Counted from the stretch's first letter, positions 49,780 through 61,884 are shown. The stretch is DNA of 64,000 nucleotides from Gordionus sp. m RMFG-2023 (GCF_954871325.1 NC_088778.1:2885743-2949742); one strand, 5' to 3'. Translations and numbers: made by a program. The notes: generated by a model not told the origin, from the sequence alone.

Positions 49780-51616
49780 CATTTAGAAAACATTTTATAT
49801 ATCTATAACATTAAATATGGCAAAAATCTAATAACCAAAATTTAATTTAGTAGTTTTAGAGTTGGTTCAAAACCTGCTAAAATGCAATCATTTATCACTA
49901 CTTCTTGCTAGTAATGTTCCACACTTATATAAAAGAAAATTCTATGGTGGTTGTGAATTTTTTTGGAAGAAAATTGATGGATCAATAATATCATTTTATA
50001 GAATATTTCAATGGATCGAGAACCCCGCCGTCCCCGTATAATCGGCGCCACTAAAATAAAGTAAAAATAAAAATCTGTTATCACCGTCGATAATTGTATT
50101 TATTTTTATTCCAATCATTATTAGCCTTTATTTAAGTTTTATTATGATTAAAAAAAAATTTTTACCATTTTTATTATCCTTAAATTTTTTTCTAATTCCA
50201 TAAAAAAATTGTTAAAATGGGGAAATTTTTATTTTTGCTAATAACAAAATATAAAATAAATATTTTTGCTTTTCTATCTTCTATGATATAGAGGTACCGT
50301 TTAGCTGAAAAAAAAATATATTTTTGACTTGAAAAAATTTTAATATTTATATTAATAAAGAAAGGGATTCAAATTTAACACTTTTAAAAAAATATTAAAT
50401 TTTTTTAGTTACGAGTTCTTAGCCTCTTAATTGGAAGGGACTGGGCACATAAAAAATTAGGGGAGGAGGTTGAACACCTCTTAGCCCACCTCCACCGCAA
50501 TACATATTTAATATTTAGAAAATTACCTTTGTCAGAATATAATCCGGCCTGTTTCCTTCTGAATCCATACCAGATGCTCCTTAAAATATTAGTCTTTTAC
50601 CGATTAGCCATGGTAAAACTTAATTTTCACATTATATAAACGGCGAAATAATAATATTAGTGTGTTAAAAATTGTAGCAAATCCATTACTACGATTTAAT
50701 CTTATATAATAAAAGGCTTGTCACAGTCACAGTCACAACTGTGACATTATATAGTCAATTATTTTACCTGATAATAGTCAATTAATATTATTAAGAATCA
50801 CTCCCTATTTAAGTAGGACAAACGTCCAATAATTAATAAAGAAGTTGAATATTACATAATATATTAACTATTAGAACGCTTCAATTTATATTCAATAATA
50901 TAATTTAAGAATACATTTGCAGAGTTAGACAGTACTGCGAATACTTGTATCTAAGATACAAGATATTTTTATATCTTGTCTAAGATTCTTTATCATTTTC
51001 TTGACAAATGATACAGATTCTTTTTAATATTCATGTTTACAAAATTTACATATCACAGAATATAACCTTATTTTCTTTAAGGAATCTTGTATTAATTTCT
51101 TTATTATTTCAAACATATTTTAAATATATTGACATATTTACGACTACATTAAGATAGAGATCGATAAAAAATAACAACATCCCAAATTTTAATTTTTCTT
51201 TTGGTGAAACTTGCTGAGTTCAATAATACAAATAACATTGAGCTGGAAGTTTTCTTATAATAAAGACCTTCTAAATACATTTGAAATGGTTAATTATTAA
51301 CTTTCCATTAAGGATTCTTTAAACATAATACCGCATTAACTTCATTAGCTGCAGGTGAGAGGTAGACAAAATGGTTAACGACAATAATAATAAATTCTTT
51401 GATAAATTGATAATCCTAAAAATAAAGATTCCATTTAATCTATTTTAAATACTCTTTTGCAAATCAATATTTTACCCTATACTGTCTCCTTTTCCTATCT
51501 ATGATATGCAGGAGCTAAAACAAATAATAAAATGTTTGATTATTATAATTAACTCGTCATTAAATATTTTATTAATTAAAGTAAATATTTATTCTTATTA
51601 TATGTGTATGTTATGT
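49780..51616. other. Intergenic spacer with no assigned gene
   Basis: A GC-richer patch at 50,410-50,520 (GGGGAGGAGGTTGAACACCT, then CCCACCTCCACCGC) looks like an eroded transposon end of the GGCGTAGCC family. A short palindromic ACAGTCACAGTCACAACTGT lies at 50,722. No exon could be supported. Confidence 0.4.
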
Positions 51617-51624
51617 TCTTCATC

Positions 51625-52735
51625 CATAGGCGTAGCCAGGGGGGGGGGCAAGGGGAAATTCCCACCTCCCTTCAGGAATTTATCACTTTTTGTAAATATC
51701 ATATTTAGCTAATAAAAAATATCCCTCTTAGTCCTCCCCCGACTCCCTGACCCTCAAATATGTATGCATATATCTTAAATAATAATTTAAAAGATAGAAT
51801 GTAAAAGTTGATATTTTTTTTATAAAACTATTCATCATAATTTATAGATTTTTGGGAAAATAAATTTATAAATATATAAAATGAACCAAAAATGTTTTTT
51901 AATAAATGGAATATAAGCCAAAGATAAGTCTTAAGACAGAAGTGTAATGTATTATAATTATTAATAATAGATCCATAAATTATTTAATATAATATATCAA
52001 ATATAATTTTTTATAAAGTGAGTAATTTTAATTTATTTATCTTAATAAAAGTAAAATATAATTATAAAACTATTGATAAAATTAAATCATAAATTAAAAA
52101 AATATTAAAGCACAATACAAACAGTGGAATATTATATGTCGTAGATTTACAGTATATCTAATTATCAAATGACAATCAAGTAATTTTTACCAATATAGCG
52201 AATTATATATTTTACAGAAAACTATAAAATATTGATAAGGACATCAGAAAATATCTTTTAAAGACATTGTGGGATAAATAATATGAAGATTAAATTTAAA
52301 TATCATTTTTACTTAAAATAAATAGATGGCGTTAAATAATTAAATGCAAATTGTTGCTATATTTAATATCAAGAGCATTGATTAGTAAAATTTGTTAAAT
52401 TATTAACTGTAATATATTCTCTAACTGTCAAATATGTCTGTAAAAGTGGAATTTACCTAGTAATTTATATTAAGTCTATATAATAGAGTAAAATCAACTA
52501 TATGTCTACTTACTTTTTATAAATAAATTTCTTATAATTGTTTGGAATAAATTATTACCATGCTTTTATATTAAGTAAGGTATATACAATACAAGTAATT
52601 TATTATATTTTTATTTTATATAAACAAATAAAATTATATTTCATATTTGTTCCAGGCTTATTTTTGGCGAAGCCCCAAGTAATTTTTTAATTCCCCCCCC
52701 CCTCCTCCCTTATGAAAATCTTGGCTACGCCTATG
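51625..52735. mobile_element. Non-autonomous hAT element, 1.1 kb, ends CATAGGCGTAGCC
   Basis: The left end CATAGGCGTAGCCAGG is the inverse of the right end CTTGGCTACGCCTATG. Both are flanked by the exact 8-bp duplication TCTTCATC (51,617-51,624 and 52,736-52,743). G or C homopolymers adjoin both ends. The interior is AT-rich with no transposase. The GGCGTAGCC end type is widespread among animal hAT MITEs. Confidence 0.92.
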
Positions 52736-52885
52736 TCTTCATCAATAAATAATAAAAAATGTTTATTCTAATTTAAATGGTAAGTAATATTTTTAAAGTA
52801 TTTTGTATTTAAGTTACTTTCATTTAGCAAAAGATACAAGTATTTTTTATCTTTATCTTTTTGATATTTTTAATAAGCTGCTAGT

Positions 52886-53188
52886 TAGTGTTGTTGTCGA
52901 CTTAGCCTAAAATCTAGTCAAGTTTTGAGTCGCAAAACTCATTTCAATTTGAGTGGCTCAATGAGCCGCATGAGTCGGCTTCAGAGTCGGCTCGATGAGT
53001 CGGCTTCAGAGTCGGCTCGATGAGTCGGCTTCAGTGTCGGCTCGATGAGTCGGCTTTAAGTAAACAACTTTAATGAGTATAATATATAGAGGGACTCTGA
53101 AGCCGACTCATCGAGCCGACTCTGATTGAGCCGCTCAATTTGAAATGAGTTTTGCGACTCCAACTTGAGTTCAAAGTCGTAAAAACTA
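52886..53188. mobile_element. Foldback MITE with GAGTCGGCT microsatellite
   Basis: The left side GAGTCGCAAAACTCATTTCA pairs with the right side TGAAATGAGTTTTGCGACTC. The left end TAGTGTTGTTGTCGACTT resembles hAT ends. In the left arm a 24-26 bp unit of GAGTCGGCT-type sequence (CGATGAGTCGGCTTCAGAGT) is repeated about four times (52,970-53,055), while the right arm has only about one. Arm symmetry was lost by slippage. Confidence 0.75.
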
Positions 53189-53231
53189 TTCTTATAAAGA
53201 ATCTATATCTGTATGAATGACATATATAATA

Positions 53232-53522
53232 CCTAGACTGATGATTCATTCATTAAAAGTGTACATCAATGCAAATCAGCTGGAAAAGCTATCTTGGTTA
53301 CACTAATCATTATTAAAATTTTAAACGAGAGCTTAATTTATTCCTACATCTGATGCAAACTTTAAAGAATTATCGGATCATCGAGATATAAGGAAGCAAG
53401 TTATCAATTAAAAAGTAGTTTTTAACATGAGAATTACTATATGTGTTATTAAAATGGGTCCAGCTGATTTGCTTTTAACGACGCTTAAAAATGCATTTTA
53501 ATGAATGAATTGTCAGTCTAGG
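53232..53522. mobile_element. Mariner-type MITE flanked by TA
   Basis: Inverted ends CCTAGACTGATGATTCATTC and its right-hand partner GAATGAATTGTCAGTCTAGG pair over about 30 bp, with TA on both sides as expected for Tc1/mariner insertion. The pairing also continues outward through AATGACATATATAATA, so the outer limit may be 53,216-53,538. Internally CAAATCAGCTGG and CCAGCTGATTTG also pair. No ORF. Confidence 0.75.
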
Positions 53523-53539
53523 TATTATATATGTCATTG

Positions 53540-54063
53540 ATCTGTATCTAGATTTCCGGAGGACATGTCCAAGTTTACACATTTATAATTTACTAATAAC
53601 ATAATGTATTCTAATTTATTAAGAAATAACAATATATCCAAAATTCCTTAATTAAGAAATCGTCTATTTCTTATAAAAATTTCTCATATCTAAAAAAATT
53701 CATATAAATTAAATTGAGTAAGCTTCATTTATTGGCTTTTATCCATTACTAATGAGTTATTGGACTACGTCTAATCTGGACCGTTTAATCGGATTAGCAA
53801 TTTTTATTCTAATTTTATAAACAGCAACATTTATCATTTTAATTTTCTATTAATCAGGTAGTATATATTTCTTCCATAAGCCTTCTTCATAATCCATAAA
53901 TTGAACATATGTATGACTCGATGTCACTCCTCTATTTTTTAGTAAAACTCAAAAATTCAATTCAAAAATTTTATAAAAACACGAATTATTATAGTACAGT
54001 GTGCTCGCTATTCCTTCAAAATTATTTATATTATAATTATTGGATAAATGTCTATCTATTACA
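53540..54063. other. Upstream region of the TSEN15 candidate
   Basis: AT-rich. A plus-strand ORF at 53,909-54,094 overlaps the first proposed exon in another frame and is Tyr/Leu-rich low-complexity sequence. An upstream exon supplying a longer N-terminus could lie here, but I could not fix one. Confidence 0.4.
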
Positions 54064-55388
54064 ATGTGTGCATTTACTGCAAATATTGTTTTAGCTGATT
54101 TAAGAGGTAACTCATCGTTATTAATTTTTTAAAGTTATTTATCATCTATTTGTTAGCAAAATTATGGAGGGATTTGAAGCTGGTAACAGATATTTTTGAT
54201 ATTATGTTTATTACAGGCTACCCCCCACTCGTTCAGAAATGTCTAAATTCACAGTTAACTTGTGAAGCTAATAAACTCCACATATTCTTGCCTTTTGCCA
54301 AAAATGAAAAAAATATTATGAATCAATTAATAAAACATGAGGAAAATTCTTTTATAGCTAATACAGGTGAAACAATAAATAAATTTAATTTTTATATTTA
54401 CCTTTGACATTTAATTTTTATTTGTTTTTGAATGTTTTATATAGTTTTATTCCAAATTTACATATCCTTACTATAAAATGTGTAATTTTTTTAATTTAGG
54501 CAAAATTTAATAGTTTATGATATTATAGTTAGACCTATGCATGCCCAGTCATGCTGCAACTGCTGGCAGTTATCTCCATGCTGGGAAAGCTGCTGATTTA
54601 GAAGAGCTGTGTTACCAGGCTTGCTGCTAATTTTTTTATGGTGGCAGTGTGACATGTAAATTTTTTATAAAGGATTTAAATATATTTGTATATTAAAATC
54701 AATTAATATATGATACATATTATATACATTCTATTTTATATTTTAATTATTAGCATAATCATATTATTATTATTATCTTTACTTTAATGGACCTACACTT
54801 TTTAAATCACCATATATATAACTCTCTCTAATAATCTTTAAAACTTAGCATGTTATATCAAATAAGCATGGATGACATCTTATTTTATTTCATATTATTA
54901 ATTTTATATACAACCATTTTATAATAATTTTATTCTTAATTTTGTTCAGGATTTGTATGAATAATAAAAATTAATCTCACTTTTTGCTACACTAAGAATA
55001 TAAGAGTTCGCAAAAAAAATTTTATAAATAAATAAAGTCTTGATTGGGCAGCTGTTCAAGTTGGGCATAAATCTTTGTCCAAATTGGGGTTTGACTATAA
55101 AATTTCTGATAAAACTACATTAAAAAATTAATAAAAAAAATTTAGTCCCATCCTCAAATAATCCCCCTTCTCCCTTAAGAAAAAATTCCCAGTTAGCCCT
55201 GCATATACTTGACCTGAGTACACATAACTAACTTATTTTTTAAATTTTTTTTAGACAACTCTACTATATTATGTCTTTTTGATGATGCTGATGGTACAAT
55301 ACTTTATTACAAGTTTAGTTATGGCATTGACAAATTTATCAATTTTGAAGATAAAGAAAAAATGAGAAAAAAAAATATAATTCAATAG
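54064..55388 (+). CDS. TSEN15: Candidate tRNA-splicing endonuclease subunit Sen15 (TSEN15-like)
   Basis: Three exons join in phase: 54,064-54,106, 54,157-54,366 and 55,255-55,388, with introns of 50 and 888 bp and GT-AG borders, for about 127 residues. The product has a region CAFTANIVLADLRAKLWRDL resembling the Sen15 AF..YLDLMESKSWHEV helix, then LVTDIFDIMFITG. The strand LHIFLPFAKNEKNI follows, and the C-terminal core STILCLFDDADGTILYYKFS aligns with the family's TLAIVESDSTIVYYKLTDG. Sen15 is a non-catalytic structural subunit that pairs with Sen34 in the tRNA intron endonuclease. Human TSEN15 has 171 residues, mostly longer at the N-terminus, so the chosen ATG may not be the true start. 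Identity rests mainly on the YYK core and the domain order; it could be another small endonuclease-fold protein. Confidence 0.55.
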
Positions 55389-55567
55389 CAAAAATATATA
55401 TTTCTTGTCATTGAATTTTATATTAATTGCATATATTCTAGGTTTGAATTATTAAAATGAGTAAAATGGATTATATTTAAATCATATTATTTATGAGTGT
55501 ATTGTTTTTACTATCTAATGTGATTGAACATATATTTATGTATTTTCTTCACTTCTATATCCATAAC

Positions 55568-56005
55568 CAGTGGCGTAGCTAGGAATTTTCCTTAGAGGGG
55601 GTCCATACATATAAAAGTCTGGGAGGCTTTGCCCCCAGTCCACCCTTTAACGGGCCTTCGTTTCTTTTGCCCAGCCTTTGGCCGGGTTTATCTTAAAAAT
55701 CATATTTGTTTTTTTTTATATTATAAAAGTCCTAGAATATTGATCAATCTTCAATAATATATATTAAATTCGTTTTTTAAATGCATCAATAATATGTTAT
55801 TATAATTTAGTAGATTATTCTCAATGACTTTTCAATAGTAATATAATATCCTTCCACAAACATCAAAACCAGGAAAATATAAATATTCATGGTATTTATT
55901 TGATATAAAGTCCCTTTTGAGTCTTTTGAAAGTATAATCTAAAAAAAAAAATTATGCTCTGGAAGGGGTCCAAACCCGAAAACCCCCTTCGTGGCTACGC
56001 CACTG
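55568..56005. mobile_element. hAT MITE, 438 bp, ends CAGTGGCGTAGC
   Basis: The left end CAGTGGCGTAGCTAGGA and the right end TGGCTACGCCACTG are inverted copies. Subterminal GGGGGTCCATAC and AAGGGGTCCAAACCC also echo each other. Flanks TCCATAAC and TCCACAAT agree at 6 of 8, a worn target duplication. Same end type as the 51,625 element. Confidence 0.85.
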
Positions 56006-56335
56006 TCCACAATTAATTCTTACTTATGATGCATTTTTATTATACCAGTTAAAGGATTGTAAATTAATAAAATAAACAGAATTATAGAATTGAAATCTAT
56101 ATACATTTATATATCAACTCTTGTAATGAGAGATCAAATAAATCATGGCAATAAGTAATTACGGTATAAGGGAAGAAGGAGCATTCGACACCACTAATTT
56201 ATATCCCCCCCCTTCCTAATAGAATTTTAAATCCAATTTATTTATAAAAATTTACTATCATAATTTAGAGTGGAGGTTTGCAAAGCCTGGCCTGCTTTGA
56301 TCCATTAAGAATCTTTGTTCAAGTTGCCTGGCCTG

Positions 56336-56555
56336 TAGTGTTGTTAAACGGCTCGATTTGAGGCGATCTATAAAAACGGCTAACTCAATATTTTGTTCAG
56401 AAAAATATTAGGCAAGCCTGAAGATTTTGGTCACAGATGATACAAAGGTTTGGACATCTATTAGTGAAATCTCAAGGTTTAGGCAATATTTTTCTAGCTA
56501 AAATAATGGGTTAACCGTATTTAAAAATCGGCTATCGAACCGTTTATCAACACTA
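56336..56555. mobile_element. hAT MITE, TAGTGTTG family, copy 4
   Basis: Ends TAGTGTTGTTAAACGGCTCG and CCGTTTATCAACACTA. The core CTAACTCAATATTTTGTTCA and GGACATCTATTAGTGAAATC match the other copies. The element is 220 bp. Flanks do not match, so the duplication has decayed. Confidence 0.87.
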
Positions 56556-56559
56556 AAGG

Positions 56560-57590
56560 AATAGCTCATTATAATTTTTTTTTCATCCCAAACAATTCAC
56601 TAATAATGATACATTCATCGTGAATGTGTAGAAGTTTTGAATTCCTTCATTTACAAAATTTTTGATAGTTTGTAGCAGAACATTAATAAATTATATTATT
56701 AATATTTGTAAATTTATATGAAGGGATTACAAGTATAATTACAAATTCGTAAATAATAAGTAAAAATATTGCCTTCAAAGGCGACGGAAATTTTTTAGGG
56801 GGTGTTGGTATAGGTTTAGGAAGGGAAGGGGTGGGGTTAGTCTCTAGTAAATTATTTCTAATGTAGATTCTGCATTTGTCAAATATATTTTTTTTTGGAA
56901 TGATTGATTTTCAGGCATTCGATTTTGAAATCAGCAACAAGAAAACTTTATGTTAAAGAAATAATCCTTAACTTTCTATCGTCGACAAACGGTCTAGTAT
57001 AATATTTTATAATAATTCCTTCTTTTTTTTTTCATTTTACGCAACTATAATTATATAATTTAATTTTTTTTTAAATACAAATGGTTGATTAAATATTTTG
57101 GGCGTTTATCAGGAAACCAAATAATAGGAAATTCATAAATTTGTTCGTTTTTGTAAATATGATTTCAAGCTAATAATTATTTTATCCTTACTCTCTAAGA
57201 ATGATAGCTTAAAAGAAAAATAAATGGTAATAATTTTCGTAAAAAAAAAACATATTTGTAAAAGGCTCAAAATTGTTTGATTAAATTTTACAAGGTAAAA
57301 AACCTGAACTAGGTTAAATTCATGACGAAAAAACCCCATCTAATACTACTGCTTTTCTCTCCCTCCTTAGTCCTTAGCAGAATCCTGGTTATGCCGATGA
57401 TCAAACATGTTTAGTTGATAGGTATTTTTTTGATAAAAAAAACAAATAATTTAATCGTTGATTTGTAGATATTTAAAAATCACAATTCATTTTATAAATT
57501 TGATCATTGTTGAAACTATCTTTATAAACAAATTTATTTTATTATATAACAAACTAACAATCATTACTAAAAAAAATTAACTTATTCGCA
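56560..57590. other. Intergenic spacer before the Ly6 gene
   Basis: GC-rich patches at 56,776-56,850 (AAAGGCGACGG, then GGGGGTGTTGG) and 57,357-57,400 (AATCCTGGTTATGCCGATG) look like the worn ends of another GGCGTAGCC-type hAT MITE about 600 bp long. No target duplication supports it. No exon was found. Confidence 0.35.
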
Positions 57591-59634
57591 ATGTTTTTGA
57601 CTATCAAAGTAAAAAAAAAATATACAATAGGTCGTGTATATTTTTATCTTTCTTTAAAAAAAATAAATAAATATTTTAAGATATTCCTTGTAATCTACCT
57701 CGGTATGATGATAAATTATTCTCATGAAATAAAATGTTATCACTGCGGATCATTCGAAAGTGAGTTATTTAATTACCTTTTTATACATAGGCTGTTTTTT
57801 TTTGTAAAATATTATTTCAGACTTACATAGTTTCATTTTAAAACTATTTCAAATTCGTAAATTATCACTTTTCGACCATAAACATAGCCATTATTTAATG
57901 AGGAGGGTAGGGGGGAATCTAGTGTTGTTAAACGGCTGGATTTGAGCTCATTTTTAAATACGGCAAACTCAGTATTTTAGCCGGAAAACAATATTAGGCA
58001 AGCCTGAAGATTTTTGGTTATAGATGGCACAAAGGTTAGGGCTCTATTAACAAAATCTAGAGGCTTTTGCAATATTTTTCTGACTAAAATATTGATTTAG
58101 CCGTTTTTAAAAATCGACTCAAATTGAGTTATTTTATCTAAACCTTATTCCAGGACTTTAGGATTTACTAACTGAACGCCCTTAGCCGTGCTGCATTTTT
58201 TTGAATTTATATTTTTTTTTCATTAAAATTTGAATTATAGATCATTCATATTAAAAAAAATTCTCTTTAAATAATTGTCTATAGCAATATGTTGTTTAAA
58301 CATTTCGAGTGTTGTGTGTGGAGCGAAATATTTTTCTAATGTAAAATGATACGGTACCATGCAGATTTCTCAAGGTTATAAATTTAAAGGGTATTTAAGT
58401 TTAAAAATCGTAACTTTGCAATATACTTTATATTTTTTAATAACAAAACTCAAATTATTTTAGATGTGGGAACATGTCAAACTCCTTTCAAAAGAAAAGC
58501 TAGAATTGTTGAAGGTATATAATTTCAGATTAAAACAGCGTCTACATGACAAGATATTCACTGAAAGCAAGTCCCACCTTAAACCCTATACATACCCCTC
58601 TAAAAATAAATTTGCTCACACATTTTTAATTATAATGGTACTCCCTTCATTTATTTTAAAAATAATAACTTAAATTATCAATACACTAAACCAACTATCA
58701 AAAAATTGTGAATAGGAGTTTTAAAACTTTCTCATTTACGATAAATGCATTATTAATTTTGTTTACCATGAATATGTGTTAGCGATAGAATGTTTAACCC
58801 TTTTAAATTACATTACAATAGATATAAGTTTATTTAAAAAATAGTGACTAATATATATAATATTGGTCGATATTTAGAAATCTATTTATATTATAATAGG
58901 TCTACAATTAAATCATAAATAATTAAGTAGTATAATATCCATAAATATTTTAAAAATGTAAAAATACCACTCTAATATACCTTACTCTCAATTAAAGCCT
59001 ACCCCCCAATCTCCCCTGAAAATGAATGCAAACTGTTCTTACCTCCCCCTCCCCCCCCCCCCACGCTTATGTAGACGATAAGATATAAGATCATATTTAG
59101 TATAATCGAAATGCTAGATTTTAGATAAAATATGTCATCCTCGTTTTTGATGAAAATATGTTTGAACCGTTTATCATAAATATGTGTACATTTAACGCTT
59201 GTAATCTTGATTTAGCAGCATTATTTTTTAAATCGGCTAATAGAAGTTTTCGACTGACAAATAAATTTATATTATTATTAATTTTTTAGGCGAAGGCATT
59301 TGCTACAGATATACAGATTCCCGTGTTTCGACAGTAGTAAGAGGATTAGCTTTGGTAAAATAAAAAAGAAATGCTAAAATTTTTATGTAAGATGGAAAGT
59401 AGTACGCCATTAATTTTTTTTATAGTAAATAAAAATTAATAAATATTTAGTAGATATTCACTTACAAAGATATTATGTATGTAATAAAATTAAATATTTT
59501 ATATAAAGCGATGTTTAGAGGATCCCAATCTCGAATGCTGCCATTATGATTTGTGTAATTCATCCCGTGCAAATTTAAAAATTGATATAAAATACTTAAC
59601 ATATTTGATATATATTATAAAGCAGATTTTATGA
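57591..59634 (+). CDS. Secreted Ly6/uPAR three-finger domain protein, four exons
   Basis: Exons 57,591-57,759, 58,464-58,514, 59,290-59,354 and 59,509-59,634 join in phase (1, 1, 0) with GT-AG borders and give 136 residues. The N-terminus has a basic stretch then a hydrophobic IFLVIYLGMM signal-like segment. The mature part begins EIKCYHCGSFENVGTCQTPF. It continues GEGICYRYTDSRVSTVVRGL and ends RCLEDPNLECCHYDLCNSS, with eight cysteines in the C-x2-C...C...C...C...CC-x4-CN order of the Ly6/three-finger fold. The last 15 residues are hydrophobic after NSS, consistent with a GPI-anchor signal. Spacing is closest to invertebrate quiver/sleepless-like proteins, which modulate channels at the cell surface, but the function here is unknown. 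The 5' start is uncertain; an upstream exon may supply a better signal peptide. Poly(A) signal AATAAA at 59,667. Confidence 0.82.
57920..58138. mobile_element. hAT MITE, TAGTGTTG family, copy 5, inside the Ly6 intron 1
   Basis: Left end TAGTGTTGTTAAACGGCTGG; interior AAACTCAGTATTTTAGCCGG and CTAAAATATTGATTTAGCCG. The right end is worn beyond AAAAATCGACTCAAATTGAG. It lies wholly within the 704-bp first intron. Confidence 0.8.
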
Positions 59635-59666
59635 ATTGATAATGGAAATTAATCATTTTTTTTGTA

Positions 59667-59672
59667 AATAAA
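59667..59672 (+). terminator. Poly(A) signal AATAAA of the Ly6 gene
   Basis: Lies 33 bp after the stop codon, in T-rich context, a normal distance for a short 3' UTR. Confidence 0.6.
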
Positions 59673-59679
59673 ATGCATA

Positions 59680-61669
59680 AATTTTGTAATACTAAATATT
59701 TAATTTAAGGAATAATAAAAAATGTGTAAGAAATATTACACAAAATCATAAATTTTATGGAATGTATTAAAAGTATCGTTGATTGATAATAATTATTGTA
59801 AAATGTTATAGTTATTGACACAGGATATCTTTTGGAAAATAATAATATTTTAAAATAAATAAAATATTAGATTAATCGAATAGTAACAAATTTAAATAAT
59901 AAATTAATTATTTACGCTTAAACAGTTTTTCGAATTAAATATATTAAATTATTCGAATATTCAAATAATTGGTTTATAAAAAAATAAAAATGTAATATAA
60001 AATAAAAATAAATAAAATTTTTAACTAATATTTTATTGTTTATTTATATAATATCCTTATTTACTTAAGCAAAATGATGCTTTTTTAAAAATTGTGTTCA
60101 TATCCACATTAATATTTGAGAATCATTTTATATAGGTTATAATTTTATTTTATTTTCTTATAATAATTTCAATTTTCATTATAATAAATTACATTTTTAT
60201 TTTTTTAAACAATACAAATTGATATATCAAAAAAACAATGTTAAGTGAATTATCAAATGTCACATTAAAATGATATATATAAAAAAAAGGTTAATATAAA
60301 TTTTTGACCGAAAGGTATAATCTCTATTATTTAACAATTATGTTAATATAAAATTTACCGAAAGGTATAATCACTATTTAACAAAAATATATTCCTCACT
60401 CTGAATTTTATCTAAAACTTATTTAGAGAAGTTTTAATCTATAAATAAATATTTTAAACCCTAGTATGAATCAAAAAATAAGTTGATAAATTATTATAAT
60501 TGAAATTGAAATTCCATTAAATTTTTAAACACATTTAGTTCTGAATAAATTATATATTGTTTGCAAGTATTACAAATAGTAAATTATTCGATTCATTTAA
60601 ATGCAATGAGTACTATTAATGCACTATTTGATTATTGTGATTATACCGTTTTATTTTATTAACTTGAATTCTAAGTTGTCCGAAAAGCAGAGGACACTGT
60701 AATGTTTGTAATAAAAATGTGAAAGTTCAAGTGGTTACTAGGTAAATCTAAAAATGGGAAGAACTAAGTCATCAGAGACACTTTGATGATCATGTCAATT
60801 TGAGATAAGATGACGGAAGATAGATTACATTCAGTAAGAAGAGGGGTAGGATATATTTTAAGAAAATGATAGTAGAAATAATATAAGAAAGTGATTTGAG
60901 AAGATCTAAGAAATGCAACCAAATGGTGGACATGGTGAATGACAGAATGCATTGAGGATTAAAATAAGTGCAAATAAATCATTCATGTGAATCATATAAT
61001 ATAGGATCATTATAATTCATTTTTGAATAGACCCACACATTAATAAGTTTAAATTATGAATATTGAAACATTGATTTCCCAGAAAATATATTGTCTCAAA
61101 AAATATTGGCTTAAACAATGATCTATTTAGCTTAAAGTGGAAACCTAAACTCATAAAAAAAAATTTATTATTCTATTTATTAGTTATATAAACTTCTTTC
61201 AAGATTGGTATACTAATTTTTCGCAATTTATTTTGGTGTTAAAATAATTTACTAATGGAGAATATCATTTATAAAATTTATTTTTAAAAATATCCCGTTT
61301 TGAATAAAAACGTTGATAACTCACAATTAAAATATTCTAGGTCCATCATCGGTTTTATTTAGTATAGTAAAATGGTCCACTAAAGTTTTGAACTTTCACA
61401 TTATTAATTAATAAATTCTTTTTAAATATTTTATTAAGCATTTCCTATTAGAACAAAATTATTTCAATATTTTTTGCAAATTTTTTTCAAAATTGATATT
61501 TTATATTCTAACCAGTTTAAAGTAATATTAAGATATATTATGAAAGTGGGTTCTTTCTATATAATATAGATATAATTATTGCCTGGACTTAAGTAGTGAT
61601 TTATTTATTAAAAAACAATTCAAATCGTTGTTGAACACAAATAGCAGGTAGCACGCTATTTCAATTTCT
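59680..61669. other. AT-rich intergenic DNA; short direct repeat; possible LINE remnant
   Basis: ACCGAAAGGTATAATC and flanking TTAATATAAA are directly repeated at 60,293-60,385 (period about 50 bp). At 60,740-60,960 a purine-rich segment reads in pieces like RRSKKCNQMVDMVNDRMH, vaguely like a LINE C-terminus, but it is too short to call. Nothing else was found. Confidence 0.35.
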
Positions 61670-61881
61670 CAGTAGCCTCACTAGAGGAGGTTATCGCCCT
61701 GGAGCTCGAGCCACCTAAAAAATTTGAAGAGATATTTCAAAATTTTGAAATTTTTATACCACTAAAAAAAGGTAATTTAGGATAATGTTTGTTTTTAAAA
61801 AAAAAAGGTAAGATAATTTTAAAAATGATTTTAAAATATATTTTGAGCACCCTGCGATTGTAAAAGCTAGTGATGCCCCTG
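61670..61881. mobile_element. Probable hAT MITE, 212 bp, ends CAGTAGCCTCACTAG
   Basis: The left end CAGTAGCCTCACTAG and the inward-read right end CAGGGGCATCACTAG agree at 11 of 15. The interior is AT-rich. Only a partial TTTCT flank is shared, so the duplication is not proven. A GC-rich block (GGTTATCGCCCTGGAGCTCG) follows the left end. Confidence 0.5.
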
Positions 61882-61884
61882 GTT

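Noticed and set aside
54150-54240. A 34-bp intron and a start reading MEGFEAGYPPLV inside TSEN15 exon 2
   Set aside because: Possible sites exist (GTAACAG...TTACAG), but reading straight through gives the W-helix and ITG segment expected of Sen15, so the uninterrupted exon was preferred.
56776-57404. A possible 0.6-kb hAT MITE with AAAGGCGACGG and TTATGCCGATG ends
   Set aside because: The ends are too worn and no 8-bp flank match was found, so it is mentioned only in the spacer entry.
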